A stretch of 64,000 nt of DNA from Erpobdella octoculata (lineage: Eukaryota > Annelida > Clitellata > Hirudinida > Erpobdellidae): NCBI GenBank assembly GCA_963978895.1, contig OZ022238.1, forward strand, positions 21,182,732-21,246,731, written 5' to 3'. Numbering within the stretch: the first letter of the stretch is position 1; each line of letters begins with the position of its first letter. The notes under the pieces are model-generated. The model was not told the DNA's origin. It searched no databases and was given only the letters and a program-made list of their open reading frames with translations. Of the stretch, positions 1-37,249 are shown piece after piece. The position numbers were made by a program, and so were the translations under genes.

Positions 1-228
1 GAACAAATCATTCTTTGATAGACAATTTTATGCGTTTTACAGCAGTTACGAATCTTATTTTGTAAAATAATTTAGCGAGCTAAGAAATAATATATACAAG
101 CACGTACCTTATATTATTCACCCTCACGAACTCAAAGAAACAATAAAGGGCTGCTAAAGCTGTATGAGTTTGGTAGGTTTACCTTTAGTACTCATCAACT
201 ATGTTAAACATTTACAGTTTGACGTTTA

Positions 229-24539
<24,311 letters not shown>

Positions 24540-24666
24540 TAATAATTATATCTGTTTGCCGCCATTATCTAAACTAAAAGTTCATAGTTGCATGACCTCC
24601 CTATGTTTATATTAAACTTCCTGATGGCAAAACACACATTGTTTTATATATTGCATGAATGAATAC

Positions 24667-24672
24667 AATAAA
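24667..24672 (+). terminator. Polyadenylation signal AATAAA
   Basis: AATAAA 128 bp after the stop codon of the four-exon gene, the first such hexamer downstream. Confidence 0.5.
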
Positions 24673-24679
24673 AATACGA

Positions 24680-26510
24680 TTTGAATATAAATATTATAAC
24701 AAATTTGAAAATAATGTGCCTATTTTAAAAAGCATGGGCTTAGAAAAAACATGGGCTTAGAAAAAACGTTTTATGGAACAACAATAGGAATTTTGTTTTA
24801 ATTTTTTTAGAATTGTTTAATAAATAAAAATTAATATACAAAAATGTATTACATCTGCGACCTGTTTTTATATCATTTTTGATATTTCAGAAAAAAACAA
24901 ATGTTAAATAAGAACATTAGAAATTTTTTATAATTTTATTTTAATGTTTTTATAAAAAATGTTGGTTTTATGGTTTGTGGTGTAGGAACAGGGCAAGTTT
25001 GTTGCTAACAGAGCTTTAGGCTTCTCGGCTGGACCCCACTTTCATTTTCAGTCCTTATTATGACGGGACCAGTGGGATGAGCGGTGAAAAAGGAAGCGTA
25101 CGGAAAATGTTGTAAAACACTTTTGGTTGCCGAATTACATACAAGCACTCCTAAAATCACAAGCTCCATCTTGTGGTTGGACACGCTATAGAATCAAGGT
25201 CGCAGTAAAAAAAAATTCAATTTATGCAAACAAGCAATGTATGTGTATTGCGCAGAGATTTTATGGAAAACAAATATGGAGGCGACATAATCAGCGGTTA
25301 CCTACAGAAGTATGGATGCATCACTATCAATATGTAATTGTCAAAAACAACTGAGTTAACATCTTAACGACCCTTAAATTGTGGTCAAATAGGTGAAATC
25401 TTTGGCTGATCTGTCGTTTGAGAGTACTTGGCATTGGAAATCAACTCCTTAGCAAGAGACACATTTCACGAATGACCTAGCAACAAGGCAACGGTGACAG
25501 CAAACCTATTATTTTGACCGCGGAAATGTAAAAAAAAAAGAATTGCTGCTTTGAAACTTTCTTAAGCAGCCAAATCATTTCATAACTTTCTTGTTGAGAA
25601 ATGATTCAAACTATTTAGACCCATCGCCTAGACCAGGAAGCGTCAGTTGGCAAATTGACTGTAGCCGTAGCAAACTCCGGCCAAATTTTTCGATAGCCAT
25701 AACACTAAAATTTTGAAGCAACCACGTAGATAAAATTGAGTTTTGAGGGCATACAAATCATTTTAAAAAAATTATTAATAAACTCATGAGACGCAATTTT
25801 TTATTATACTAACAAACAATTAAATCAGTCATCAAATAAAATAGACTGGCAGAAAAGACGTCTGGGATTTGCCTGTACGAATCATTTAACAATGCTGATA
25901 TTTTTAAATTTCTTCCCCCAGAATAGTGCCCTGCCATCATTGTTAGTCCTGCCAGTCTATTTTTGCCCATGGTGCTTCGGAGATGTGTTTTCAGACAACC
26001 AAGCACAGAGAACAATATTTATGCCTCACAAGAGCTTATTAGAAATACACATCCTATACAGATTAGCTGGCGAATATTTGCGAATAATTTGTTAGATGCC
26101 GAAAATTGAGGCTATATTACCTTCATTGTCAATGTATTCTAAATTATAACAATATTTTATTTTTGGTTACCAAAAATAGTGCTATTACTTTAGTTTTAAA
26201 TTTATAATTTTAATTTTTTATTATTAAGCGAAAGCTGAGGGGGGTTTAAACTCCCTAACCCCTTTCTGGGTCCGCCATTAACATATTAAACAACGATGTA
26301 CATTATTACCGATGCAGTCAGTAAAAAGCAGAATCTATCCGTAAGGCTCCAGCATAATTACGCGTAAAAAAAAGTGCCGAAATCAGAAGTATTCTAAAAG
26401 CAATCAATCTAAGTAGTTGTAACAAAAAAATTTTTTAACTAAACCACGCTGTGCCAATAAAACAAATGATACTAAATTGTTTTACGCTGGTTTATGATAG
26501 CCAGGAATGA
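24680..26510. other. Intergenic, AT-rich; no gene recognised
   Basis: An inverted pair AAATAGACTGGCAG (about 25840) / CTGCCAGTCTATTT (about 25950) may be a small MITE. Near 26235-26280 the plus strand ends in CCCCTTTCTGGGTCCGCCATT, which looks like a DNA-transposon terminus. The ORF at 25127-25354 has no recognisable domain. Confidence 0.4.
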
Positions 26511-26519
26511 AGGTGGATA

Positions 26520-27015
26520 AGGGAATTTGTCGGAATGTATGAAGCTTGTCAATGCAGAAACACTAACTTCAACAAAGCTGCTCCTACAATGCATTCTATT
26601 CCTATTCCCAGCAAAGTGTGGTTACCGATTAGTGTGGATTAGTGCATTTTGCCAAAGACAACAGAAGAATATGTTGCTATTTGCGTTGTTGTTGATTAAT
26701 TTTCAAAATGGCTGGAAGCAAAACCTATTGCTTCAAAAACAGCCAAAGTCGTTACCATTTTTTTTTATGAACTAACATGGTTTTGCCTCTATACAAAACA
26801 TTGCCAAAGCAAAAGGCAAACAGAAGACAGAATATGAAGATAGGCACAGTTTGACAAAAAATCAAAGTAGGAGATATGGTTTTGAAATACAATCTGAGTA
26901 GAGCCGACAGAAAAGTGGCAAAAACTACCGACCATATGTAGACCCGTAAATAATGGATGGTATTACAAAAAAATAATTACAGGTTCAAAAGTCGTTCTGG
27001 AAAACCCTTACAAGC
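26520..27015 (+). pseudogene. Gypsy-type LTR retrotransposon integrase relic
   Basis: One frame reads FSKWLEAKPIASKTAKVV..FFYEL, the integrase core after the first catalytic Asp ('DYFTKW.EA.P...KTA..V..F'). About 100 bp later KVGDMVLKYNLSRADRKVAK matches the GPY/F C-terminal region. Stops and frameshifts throughout; no LTR found nearby. Confidence 0.65.
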
Positions 27016-27289
27016 CACATGGATTTAATTCAAAAAAAGAAATTTGTTGGAATGTATTGTTTGTTTTTCTGTTTCTAATGGAAATCCAAACCGCTGGACC
27101 AGTTTTAAACAAATTTGGCATGGAAGTATAGCTTAAAGAATAGAAGGTCATATGGTATTTTTTAATTTTTTATGACCAAAAAACTTCCCAGACCAAAAGT
27201 GTCTCTGTACAAACATCAAAAGTTATTTACGTAATACAGTTTAACATTAGTTTACGTAACATCGATTAAAGGTTTTAAACAACTTTTAG

Positions 27290-27567
27290 TAAGTTTATTT
27301 TACGTTTTATGGGCTAAAAAACTAGAAAGTTAGAAGATAATTGAAGAAAAAAATGAGGGTGAGCGAGAACGGAAACGGGAAAGCAAGCAGGAACGGGAAC
27401 GAAAAAGCGAGCGGTAGCGGGAACGGGAGAATGAGCGGGAGCGGAAAAACGACCAGGAACGGGAGAACAACCGGGAACGGAAGAGCAAGTAGGAACGGGA
27501 AAGCGACCGAGAGCGGGAGAGTAAGCGGAAAAGGAGGAAAAAGCGGGAAAGCAAGAAACCCCACTAG
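27290..27567 (+). mobile_element. Non-autonomous Helitron 3' part
   Basis: TTTTACGTTTTATGGGCTAA, then a G-rich array (27357-27555), then ACCCCACTAG|T. The terminal hairpin is lost by deletion. The same leader precedes the arrays at 35600, 53300 and 58290. Confidence 0.65.
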
Positions 27568-28129
27568 TACCTTATATTATCTTCACCGCCGGTCTAGCTT
27601 GCTTGATTGCTCAAATGTATGCAAACTTTGAAAGTGAAAAGTAACTAACTTTTCGTCATCTAATCGAGCTGAAATTTGAAATATAGGCTCTCTCCTCATG
27701 ACAATGCCTTCTATTATAGCTTGAAAAGTTTTTTTTAATATAATTAAAATTGCTTATTGTCTATGTTTTGAAATGAAAACAAATCAAATACAATTATTGT
27801 CTACCAATATAAATTCAAAAAAATGTCACTTTAAATAAAAAAATTGCAATAAAAGAAAATCCTGCAAATCCAGAAATATAAATGATTTTAAAATAAATTG
27901 TTTGTTTTTTTGGATAAACTAGCAAGGTTACTCTCTGTGGTCTAGTTTTTCAAAATCAAATTAGTATATGCAGAAATGGAATGATTGCGCCACCGACGAT
28001 TTACACTGAATTCATATTTGTTTTAGCGCCTCTCCTTCGTTTTTCTATGATCCTGAGTGCCTTTTTGAAAAAAGGTTTGTGTGGAATTTTTCAAAATTGA
28101 CAGTTTATAACAAAAAGCAATCTAAAATA

Positions 28130-28546
28130 CAATAACAATGATGTAAAAAAGTTGGCTCCCATTGCTAATCCACAAGCAACTAGAGTTTCAAGCGAGCGTT
28201 TCTCCAATGTAGATTAAAAACTGAGAACCTTATGGTTATACGCACTAATAAGGCAACATTTCAACTTCAATGATCCTAAAATGATGAACTTAAAGTCATT
28301 CAGCTTATTTTAATTTACTATTATTTGCTGATCTGTTTTATTAAAAAATGAGTGCAACAAGTTAATTAACAATGTGTATAGACTCAATGCATTTTCCATG
28401 CATTTTGCAAAAAAAACAACAAAAATTAATCAGTCAATAACTGGTACTGGCCATCCTGGCCGATTATTGGCCGATACAGATTACCGGCAAAAAAACAGAT
28501 AATATTGGCCTATATCAATAACAAGCCAATAATCGGTGCACCTCTA
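28130..28546 (+). mobile_element. hAT transposon 3' end with transposase C-terminus
   Basis: PQATRVSSERFSNVD (28170-28220) matches the 'P.TS..SER.FS..G' hAT dimerisation motif and is followed by a stop. The right terminus reads ATCGGTGCACCTCTA (reverse complement TAGAGGTGCACCGAT), a classic hAT end. Confidence 0.7.
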
Positions 28547-28963
28547 CTTTCAGAAAAAAAGTTTGTTGAGCCTGAGTTCAACGCCGGCACAATTTAATAA
28601 TACGCTACGGTTAATTGTTAATTTACCCACGTAAAAAATACAAATAGTAAAGACAATGTAAAGAATTCAATTTCTGACAAATCAAGAAAGGGCATATTCC
28701 TTCCATGTCCCTTCCTTGAATTACGTGCTTGATTTTTTAAGAAATTAGTTTTCAAATGAATATCGTCTTTACGGCGGCACTTTATTATTTACATTCAGGG
28801 ATTCTACTTAGCTTCAAACACCTTGCACTTCCATTATCACGCATGACTGATATTGAATGGACATAAGAATTCTGTTGATTAAGAACTGAATAACTTAGTA
28901 AAATTAGAGGCGCACGATTATTAGCTATTTTAAGTTCTTATATCTACTAATTTTGTTACTGTA

Positions 28964-28965
<2 letters not shown>

Positions 28966-29015
<50 letters not shown>
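28966..29015. repeat. (ATT)n tract, LINE 3' tail
   Basis: About 16 ATT units at the 3' end of the minus-strand LINE, which fits a templated simple-repeat tail. Confidence 0.9.
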
Positions 29016-29112
29016 GCTATTAACGTGCTCTCTAAAAATAAATTTTCTCAGAGCACGGGGCAAACAGCGCCGAAAAGAAAAACACATGAACCTAATGTCA
29101 AAATTTAAAAGG

Positions 29113-32100
29113 TCAAATTCTATTTAACATTCGAGAGAACAAAAAGGTTTTGAGCTTCTTCTTAAAAACAGAAAGGCTGTATGCTTTTACAGGGTCGGTA
29201 AGTTCCTCCGGCAGGTTGTTCCATGTAACTGGCCAGGCGACTGCAAATGCCCTCGGTCCGAACGTCTTGGTTCTGCATGATGGAACAAGAAGCTCACCAG
29301 AAGAGGCTGAACGAAGATGAAATCATCCCGGAAGCTGAGACACTGGGATGCACAGACTGGAGAGGTACGCTGGTGCCAGGCTATGCAGACAGCGGAACGC
29401 AGTTTGAGAGAGCTTAAAATCGATGCGTGCTTTCATGTCCAGCCAGTGCAGTTGGTCGCACATTACCCTCGTGACATGACTAAACCGGGACAGTCGAAGA
29501 ATCTGTCTAGCAGCAGCTCGCATGACACCGTTGAGTTGTTTAATTAATAGGTCTGGAATTCCACTAAATAGACCGTTGCAATAATCCAGCCTAGACAAGA
29601 TCAAAGCGCGGGCCAGGGCGTGAAAAGGAACAACCGCCAGAGAGTTTTGAATTGACCTCATCTGTCGCAGATGGTAGTAGCTGGTTTTGACCATGTATGT
29701 TACATGCTTGCTGAAAGTTAACGAAGAGTTGATGGTAATCCCAAGGTTGCGAACATTGTCAACAAGACGAATAGCGTTTACGGCTATGTTGATTTCCTTG
29801 AAGGAGATATGCGTTAGACGCCCAGGTAAACCCAGAAGAATGACTTCTGTTTTGGAAGCGTTGAGTTTTAATCTATTGCATTTCATCCACTGCGTGATCG
29901 CGAAAACACAGCCGTCCAGTCGAACCGTAAGCAAGCCAATGTCTTGAACGTCGCAGTAGCCGTAGATCTGCAGTCATCAGCATAGCCGTGAATTTCGAAA
30001 TCATGTTGAATGACCAGGCCAAAGACACTCTAAGTGTATACAAGGAAAAACAGCGGTCCAAGAATCCTTGAGGAACGCCACACTCGACAAAAGACCAACC
30101 GGAGAGGTCACCATTGTACCGAACACGTTGTCTGCGACCGCGGAGATATGAACTGATCCACAGGAGAGCAACGGAATTTATTCCAAATGACTGTTCGATC
30201 CTGGCCACAAAGATTTCGTGAGCAGTGTTAACATTCCACAGTCGATTGCAAGAAGAGCGTCCGATGTGATTCGGAGTAGGGCAGTCTCTGTTGAACGACA
30301 TTCCCTATAGGCAGACTGATGCTACGGTGAAAGATTGCAGCTATTCAGGTGTTGCAAGAGCTGTTTGTTCACAGTCCTTTCCAGAACTTTGGAGATTAAA
30401 TTCCGGACGATAAGTGGCAGGCATAGTTGCATCAAGCGTAGACTTCTTCAAGATAGGTGAGATTTCAGCCACTTTGAAAGGAGCGGGAAAGTGACCGGCC
30501 CTTAACGATTTGTTGAACAGGTTTGTAATAAATGGAGACAACGTGTCTGAATATTGCTTGATGAGTCATGTTGGCGCCGGGTCCAGACCGCATGACTTGT
30601 TTGGGGACTTCTTAATTAGGTCATTAACGTCAGCCTCAGTCAATGGTGAAAACTCACAGAAACGTTCTCCTAAAAATTCGTTGAACTCAGGTGGGTTTGA
30701 ACCGAAGGTAGACGCTCGGACGTTAGCGATCTTTTCTTCAATGCCATTCATGAAATGATCCGCCGTCAGACCGTTTTGATGAATGGAAGATCGTTTTTTC
30801 TCCATCAATGCAGACAATTCATTCTAAATCTTGCCTGCATTCTCAGCGTTCTCTGCAATCGTCGCCTTCCAGTACGTATCTTGCGTTTTTCTATAAAAAT
30901 CCTGACATAGACGTAGCTGCGCAACCCATCGATCATGATCAGAAATCAGTCGTGTTTTTTTTGTAAATTCTTTCGAAACGGCGAGCTTTTCGTTTTGTTT
31001 GCTGCATGCAGAGTTAAACCACGGGGTAATCGGACAAAAATGTCGAGAGATCGACCGACGTGGGGCATGCCTCTCCAGAAGCTCAGCTAGAATCTCGTTG
31101 TACATCAACGCCATTTCATCCGGTCCAATGCTGCTTCAGTCTTGGTTTTCAGCGCAGAGTTTGCTTAATTTAAGATCATGAAAGAAGATATCACAATCAA
31201 AGTTCTTCCAAGCTCTGCTTGTTGCAATGAATGATATTAGACATGGTTTCGTAAGTGGCAGTTTTGACACGATCAAAGAGTGGTCGGATACTGACGGAAC
31301 ATGTACGTCACAGATGAGAGAAAACGACTGAATTGGAACCTTTGTGATGACGACGTCCAATGTGAGTCCAGCTCTATGGGTTGGTGAAGAAATGTTCTGG
31401 ACAAGCCCAAAACCATCCATGATAGTGTTGAATTTAATTGTCCAAGCGTCATCGGCTCTATCAAGGTGAATGTTCACGTCTCCGACAATAAAAATATAGC
31501 AGTTGTAAATAATCAATTCCTCAAGAATCAGTCCAAATTCTTCCAAAAACTGATCAGAAACTTGTTCACTTCCAGGTCGATAGATGGCTACTGCAATAAT
31601 TCTAACATTCCTTAAAGAAAGCATCACTGAAATGAATTTAAAAGTAAAAGGTTTGCTGTTGAGATCCATTCTTCGGGCTTTGCATGACTTTCTACAGATC
31701 CAGGCAACCCCGACTCCTAGTGGGCGACCTGAAACAGATTCAGTCGAACGCATCTTCCCTGCAGTAGACTTTTCGGAGCGTTTCTTTACTCGAGCCTGAT
31801 CCAGACACGCAAATCCATCCGGAGTGATTCTAGCGAGTGCAATATCGTTTGATGATTCATGAAAAGTTTTGACAACTGCAAAGGCATCGAGATCAAGCTC
31901 AACAATTATATTTTTCAACGAAGCACTTTTGTTTCCAATAGACTGGCAGTTTAAATATCCAATATTCAAATTTCTTTCTCATGGCTGAAGTGTTCAACAT
32001 GTTATGAGTAGGGCTACGTCTATTCAATTGATCTTGCCTGAGACATTCAGTTTTGGCAGGGCCAGAACATATTATTACGGTCGACAACTGCGTTGGCATT

Positions 32101-32285
32101 GACTGATGTGAATGACGATCATGTAGTGTCTCTAATATAGGAAGAGGTGGCGTTTGCTTTGGTAGCTTAGTCGGGTTAAACATCTTTTTTTGAATTACTA
32201 ATGATGGTTGACATCCATGTGACTCTGAAAGCCAAACATTTCTGTACCCCGTCGTTGCTGTTGTGTACGTCTGCATTGGAACCAC
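29113..32285 (-). pseudogene. LINE ORF2: AP endonuclease plus reverse transcriptase, broken
   Basis: Endonuclease: IGYLNCQSIGNK, a mutated catalytic segment (VKTFHE, where the family has ET.H), IYRPGS, VGDVNIHLD and SDHSLI. Linker at 30824-31114. Reverse transcriptase: FKVAEISPILKK, GVPQG near 30070 (damaged), KLNASKTEVILLG, DNVRNLGI and LHWLDMKARIDFKLS. The C-terminal end ('FKKKLKTFLFSRMLNRI') reaches TGA at 29113. At least five frame breaks (near 31130, 30820, 30550, 30310, 29930), and the F/YADD box reads FTAMLMTADL, so the catalytic site is damaged. Confidence 0.82.
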
Positions 32286-32301
32286 TCAGACACCTCCCAC
32301 T

Positions 32302-32832
32302 CTAAAAGGTCATTTGGTCACGATTTTGTCTCCCACGGTGATCAGATTGTTCCCTCCAGCCCTCGTTCTCTGCCTCAAACAATCGACAAAAAGTTTCCGT
32401 GCTTCTCTTTCTTTCGGGGTCATGTTTCGATGTATGAAAACCGCTTCTCCTTCTTTTATCGTTTTTTGCCTGTTTCAGAAGTTTTGATTGAAGAATCTCG
32501 TTTTTCAAGACCAGCTTCAGTGGTCTTGACCTGGAAAGCTCGTTTTGTTCTTCGGCTTTTTTCCCGAGTCTGACTAAATTTACAATTTCGACATCATCAC
32601 ATGAAATCGCCTCCAGCAACTCCTCCATTTTTTTCCTGTCGTTCAGTTTGCGCTCATCTGGCACGAACGATCTCGACTCGGACAGCCCGTAAACAATGAC
32701 GCTTGTCTTTCTTCTGAATCTGTCCGCTTCCTCATCCTTGTCCTCCTGCTTCTTCACGTCAAGGGCTGTCTTGAGGCATAACTGTAGGTTTGACACTTGT
32801 TTGCCCTTGCCGGACAAGACTGAATCTTGCAC
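32302..32832 (-). pseudogene. LINE ORF1-like RNA-binding protein, frameshifted
   Basis: SVIVYGLSES ... ISCDDVEIVNLVRLGKK ... RPLKLVL matches the RRM-like ORF1 of CR1/L2 LINEs. After about residue 125 the expected sequence moves to another frame (MTPKEREARKLF), so one frameshift lies near 32450. Upstream of ORF2 as usual. Confidence 0.7.
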
Positions 32833-33065
32833 TTTTTTAACACCGTCGGTTTCTTAACACTGTAGGTTTGTAGCTGACACGCTTTTTAAATCCTCTATAT
32901 TAACACATATCCCATGTCTGTTGGATTGAACACAAACGCGTCATCCAATCGATTTGAAACTTGTCCCATAAACTCATTAGGACCAAAAATTAATTTTGAG
33001 ATATTAACGCTCAAAAATAAATTTAAAAAAAATTTAAAGGATTTTTAAAAACGAAGTTTTTTACG

Positions 33066-33310
33066 GTTCCCTTGTTTGAAGGGCGCTGGTGGTAAAGCGG
33101 TAAGGCATTTGCCTGTGGACCTGAGAGTCGGCGGTTCAAATCCCACCGGCGTCACCAGCGTCTGCAAGGGGTGTGGGTAGGCGCCTATAAATGGCTGCCT
33201 CTGGTTGTCCTGACTAAATGGGCCCACGAGTGAGTTGGATAAGTTGGATGAAGTGATTCGTGGCTTAGAAGTCTAACGATTAACGCCACGTTAAACATTG
33301 TCAAACTTTA
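33066..33310 (+). repeat. tRNA-derived SINE
   Basis: The head GGCGCTGGTGGTAAAGCGGT plus B box GGTTCAAATCCC is followed by a CACCAGCGTC that pairs with the start of the head. The unrelated body includes GGCGCCTATAAATGG. Not a functional tRNA: no proper cloverleaf and a SINE body attached. Confidence 0.7.
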
Positions 33311-33439
33311 ACTCACTATCATGATCGACCTGAAACATGGGATATATATTTGTAGCTAAGGACAAGGCAATTTATTGAAATAAAGTATTATGACATTGCA
33401 TAGGGAAACAATTACAAAAATGCACTAAAATTTAATATT

Positions 33440-34140
33440 TTAAAGTTTAAGTTCATTTTACAACGCTTATATTAACTTGCAACGTTGTTTGTTTGTTTGT
33501 TTGTTTGTTTTATTGCCGAGTGCGAATAATTGCCAAGTGCGATTAATTGCCAAGTGCGAATAAGCCCAGCTACTAAAAAAAATTTAATAATTAAAATAAA
33601 ATAAACAATAACAAAAAATATAAATAATATTTAGATTTATAAATATAAAGTATACGAAAAAACCAAACTGTAACGGCCATTATCGTCATTACACAATATA
33701 ATCAAGTTGAAAATAAACAAATCTCCGAGCGGGTTTTTCAAATTTTGAGCGTACGTCATCACAACTTGAAAAGAAACAAATCACCGAAGTAGTAGTGTGT
33801 AACGCATTCAAAAAAAATTAGTTCAAAAAATGTTAAATACATTATTCCGTTTTTAGATTTATAGAAATTTAAACAGTAAAAAATAAAACAAAATACAATT
33901 AATATTTAGATTTATAAAAAAATTCACACTAAAAAATATAAAATAATATAAAGTATAAAAAATATTTTTATAAAAACAAAGCTTGTATACTAATGTACTA
34001 AAATATTAAAAATAATATTAAATTGTATATATTACAATAATATTAAATTGTATATATTACAATAATATTAAATTGTATATATTACAATTTTTATTAGAAC
34101 TAAACGATTCGCTTGGAAGATTAAAACTATTAAACAAAAA
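33440..34140 (-). repeat. Inverted copy of the TTCGCACTCG palindromic family
   Basis: Begins TTTTACAACGCTTATATTAA, then (GTTT)n and GAGTGCGAATAATTGCCAAG blocks, the reverse complement of the right end at 16780. AAATTGTATATATTACAATA is repeated three times at about 34010-34090. Confidence 0.65.
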
Positions 34141-34696
34141 TTTAATAGTTTCAAGTTTAAGTTTTAACAAATTAAATGAAATTCTTTAATTTCGATGTTA
34201 AAAAATTTTAAGTTGACAGTTTTTTTATGAAGAAAAATAATGACCTCTCAGGTCTAAAATTTTATTTTTTTAAATAAAAAGAGATAAAATTAGAGTCACA
34301 AAAACAACTGAAACTTGAGATGAAAGCTGTTTCTGACAAAAAATGCACTTAGGTCACTGCAGAAAGAACCAGTGGCGTCACAAAGGCTAATGTCACCTAG
34401 CCAGAGCTTTTTCCAGAGAATGGGATTCAAGGGGAGGGCATTTCAGAAACTCGCGGAAGGCCAGTTTTTTGTAATTTAATTAAAATTAAAGACGTTTTCA
34501 TATCAATAAATTGATTTTTAACTAACCACACTATACAAAGATATTAATAAAAGAATCAACAAAAACAGGTTTATCAAAAAAATTCTATTTTGGATTTGTT
34601 TCTTAGAACATAGATGAAACAAACAATTTTTTAAAATTAAATTTTTCTTTAGAAGTTTTAAAAATTGTACAGATTGTTTTATATAACGTCCCAGCT

Positions 34697-34829
34697 TCAC
34701 TCACCCACTCACTCACTCACTCACTCACTCACTCACTCACTCACTCACTCACTCACTCACTCACTCACTCACTCACTCACTCACTCACTCACTCACTCAC
34801 TCACTCACTCACTCACTCACTCACTCACT
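34697..34829. repeat. (ACTC)n microsatellite
   Basis: About 33 uninterrupted tetranucleotide units. Confidence 0.98.
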
Positions 34830-35023
34830 GAATCTGGAACGCTGACTCATCAAAGTGACAATCCTTAAGCAATCATAACCAGGCGTGCAAACGCACATAC
34901 ACATAACTGGCAATGGTTTTTGTCATCAACTTATATAATGTTTTCTAAGTTGTTAATAGCTCGTCTACTTATAAAATGTTTTCTGAGTTGTTAATTAACT
35001 TTGATTTTAATTTTATAATAATA

Positions 35024-35230
35024 CTAGCGGGGTTACCCAGCGTTGCTCGGGGGTTGTTTAGAGTTTTTTATCGTTTTTCTCTAGATCCCGTTTAATTCCC
35101 CGTTTTCTCTCCCGCTCACGGTCACTTTCCCGTTCCCGCAGGCTCTCCCACTCTCGGTCGCTTTCCCGCTCCCGGTCACTTTCCCGCTCCCGGTCACTTT
35201 CCCGATTCCGGTCGCTTTCCCGCCCCATCT
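35024..35230 (-). mobile_element. Helitron 3' part
   Basis: CTAG (35024-35027) with T on the 3' side, hairpin GAGCAACGCTGGG (one arm mutated), short G-rich array to about 35225, then unrelated sequence: a 5'-truncated copy. Confidence 0.7.
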
Positions 35231-35499
35231 AACTCTTAATAATTTGTAATAACGCGCAATCGGTCACATTATGCAAGACTGGGAAGCAAGTCTTAATATT
35301 AAGAAGTCCATTAGCAAGTAATGCCTGCTACGATATTGTAAACCGTACTTCGAAAACTTATGCAATGATCATGTATAGGCACTTTTGGCCCGGAAGGTTT
35401 TTTGGCCCCCTGAGCCGGGGGATCGGAGAAGGAGTCCAAACTTTCTTAACTTTTTCCCCTTCTTAACTTTCCAGGTCAAAATTTCCTATGTACGACCAT

Positions 35500-35746
35500 C
35501 GAAGGTAATTGCGTAATAAAATTCAAATTTTGTTTCAAGCAACTTTTAGCAAATCTGTTTTACGTTTTATGGGCTAAACTAAGTTATGAAAGAGTGGAAA
35601 AGAAAAAATGAGCGCGAGCGGGAACGGAAACGGGAGATCAAGCGGGAACGGAAACGGGAGAGCAAGCGGGGAAGGAAACGGGAGCAAGAGAGAAAAATGA
35701 TAAAAAAAACCTTTGAAAACCCCGAGCAACGCCGGGTAACCCCGCT

Positions 35747-35748
<2 letters not shown>
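35500..35748 (+). mobile_element. Helitron 3' part ending in CTAA
   Basis: Leader TTTTACGTTTTATGGGCTAA, G-rich array 35600-35690, AAAACCCCGAGCAACGCCGG hairpin, then GCTAA followed by (TA)n. CTAA still fits the CTRR rule. Confidence 0.7.

Positions 35749-35840
<92 letters not shown>
35749..35840. repeat. (TA)n tract
   Basis: Uninterrupted TA repeat between a Helitron 3' end and a LINE 3' tail. Confidence 0.97.
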
Positions 35841-35845
<5 letters not shown>

Positions 35846-36776
35846 TAGTTTTATTTTATTTATTTTTATTTTATTTTTTTTTTTTTTTATTTATTTATTT
35901 TTATTTGTCGACATATCTACATATGAAATGAGATGAAATGACAACAGGGAGACTACTAATAAGCAATGCTTGTAGTGTAGCCACCCTTTACAAATGGAGA
36001 TAAAGTTCACATAAAAGAAATCAAATATAAACAGAAAAGAGTAAGTTATGTTCACAAATAAATTTTTTGACAAGAATTTTAAAGATGTAAACTGAAGATG
36101 CACATCTGATGTCATCTGGTAAGAGGTTCCATAGCTTTGGTCCAGTAAGGTAAACACTAGTAGAAAGTATTTTCAATCTGCAGTAAGGTAAGTAAAAAAT
36201 AGCTGTATGTCTTGTTTGTCTATTCATTATATCTGACGATAACATAAAATTATCAAAGACAGAGCAATGAAGTGTATTATTAATGAGCTTTAACATGAAA
36301 ACCAAGATGCAATTTATCTTGGTGTTAAGATATTCAGTGTTTTGATATAATTTTCAACATTGTCTGTTCTTCCAAGTCCATAGAGCATTCTAACAAAACG
36401 ATTTTTAATTATTGAAAGAATTCGTATAGAAGATATACGACTGTTTCCCCAGATCAAGTTACAATAAATAATGTTTGGGTAGACCAAAGAGTAATAAAGC
36501 TGACATATAATATCATGATTCAAACGATTTCTGAACCTTGATAATAATCCAAGAGATTTGCTCATTTTTCTCCCAACAGCATTTATATGATCTGTCCAGG
36601 ACAGATTTTTCGTAATGGTAACACCAAGAAACTTTGTGAACTCCACTCTGGGCAATGAAATACCACCATATATAATACAAAATCGAGGAAGAGCATTTAA
36701 TTCAATTTTTGGTCCAAATATCATGTAGTTTGTTTTGTTGATGTTAATTTTGAGACGATTGGCAGAGAACCACTAG

Positions 36777-36778
<2 letters not shown>
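35841..36778 (-). pseudogene. LINE reverse transcriptase C-terminus and 3' tail, 5'-truncated
   Basis: The minus strand starts abruptly after (TA)n with WFSANRLKININKTNYM, then FTKFLGVTITKNLSWTDHIN, RLNHDIICQLYYSLVYPNII and, after a frameshift near 36310, GPKLWNLLPDDIR. Stop at 36021; an A-rich (AAATA)n tail ends at 35841. Typical of a 5'-truncated Jockey/CR1-group LINE. Confidence 0.8.

Positions 36779-36860
<82 letters not shown>
36779..36860. repeat. (TA)n tract
   Basis: Pure TA repeat between the LINE fragment and a Helitron. Confidence 0.97.
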
Positions 36861-36864
<4 letters not shown>

Positions 36865-37150
36865 CCCGCTTGCTCACCCGCTCCACTCCGCTCATTGTGA
36901 CGGATTTCAAATTTTTTTTTCTCTATCTTTGATTTCCCTTGACTCTCAAGGTTGTGTGAAAATTTCATTACGATCGGATGAATGGTGTTGCAATGCATAA
37001 AGGACATACATACATACATACATACATACATACATACATACATACATACATACATACATACATACATACATACATACATACATACATACATACATACATA
37101 CATACATACATACATACATACATACAAACATTCATTTATATATATATAGA
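36861..37150 (-). mobile_element. Helitron 5' half with (CATA)n
   Basis: Minus strand: A|TCTATATATATAAATGAATG at 37150, a (TATG)n tract (37007-37126), CATTCATCCGATCGTAATGA, GAGTCAAGGGAAATCAAAGA, ending in GAGCGGGTGAGCAAGCGGG at the (TA)n. The 3' half is missing. Confidence 0.8.
37007..37126. repeat. (CATA)n microsatellite
   Basis: About 29 uninterrupted units, internal to the Helitron 5' half. Confidence 0.97.
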
Positions 37151-37249
37151 TAACAGATATCCCGCAATAAAGAGTAGATGAACAATAAAATAATAAGTAA
37201 ATTAAGATAATTCATAAAGTCGGATTGGTAGCCGAGTCTGGATGCACGT

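Larger units (their letters stand above)
28966..32832 (-). mobile_element. Near full-length CR1/L2-like LINE, decayed
   Basis: Minus strand order: ORF1 (32832-32302), endonuclease (about 31969-31260), reverse transcriptase (about 30800-29400), C-terminal tail ending at TGA 29113, short 3' UTR, and an (AAT)n tail (28966-29015). Ordinary architecture for the Jockey/CR1 group. Multiple frameshifts; not mobile. Confidence 0.85.

Noticed and set aside
25127..25354. 75-residue ORF
   Set aside because: Cysteines and histidines suggested a THAP-like finger, but spacing does not fit and no terminal repeats surround it.
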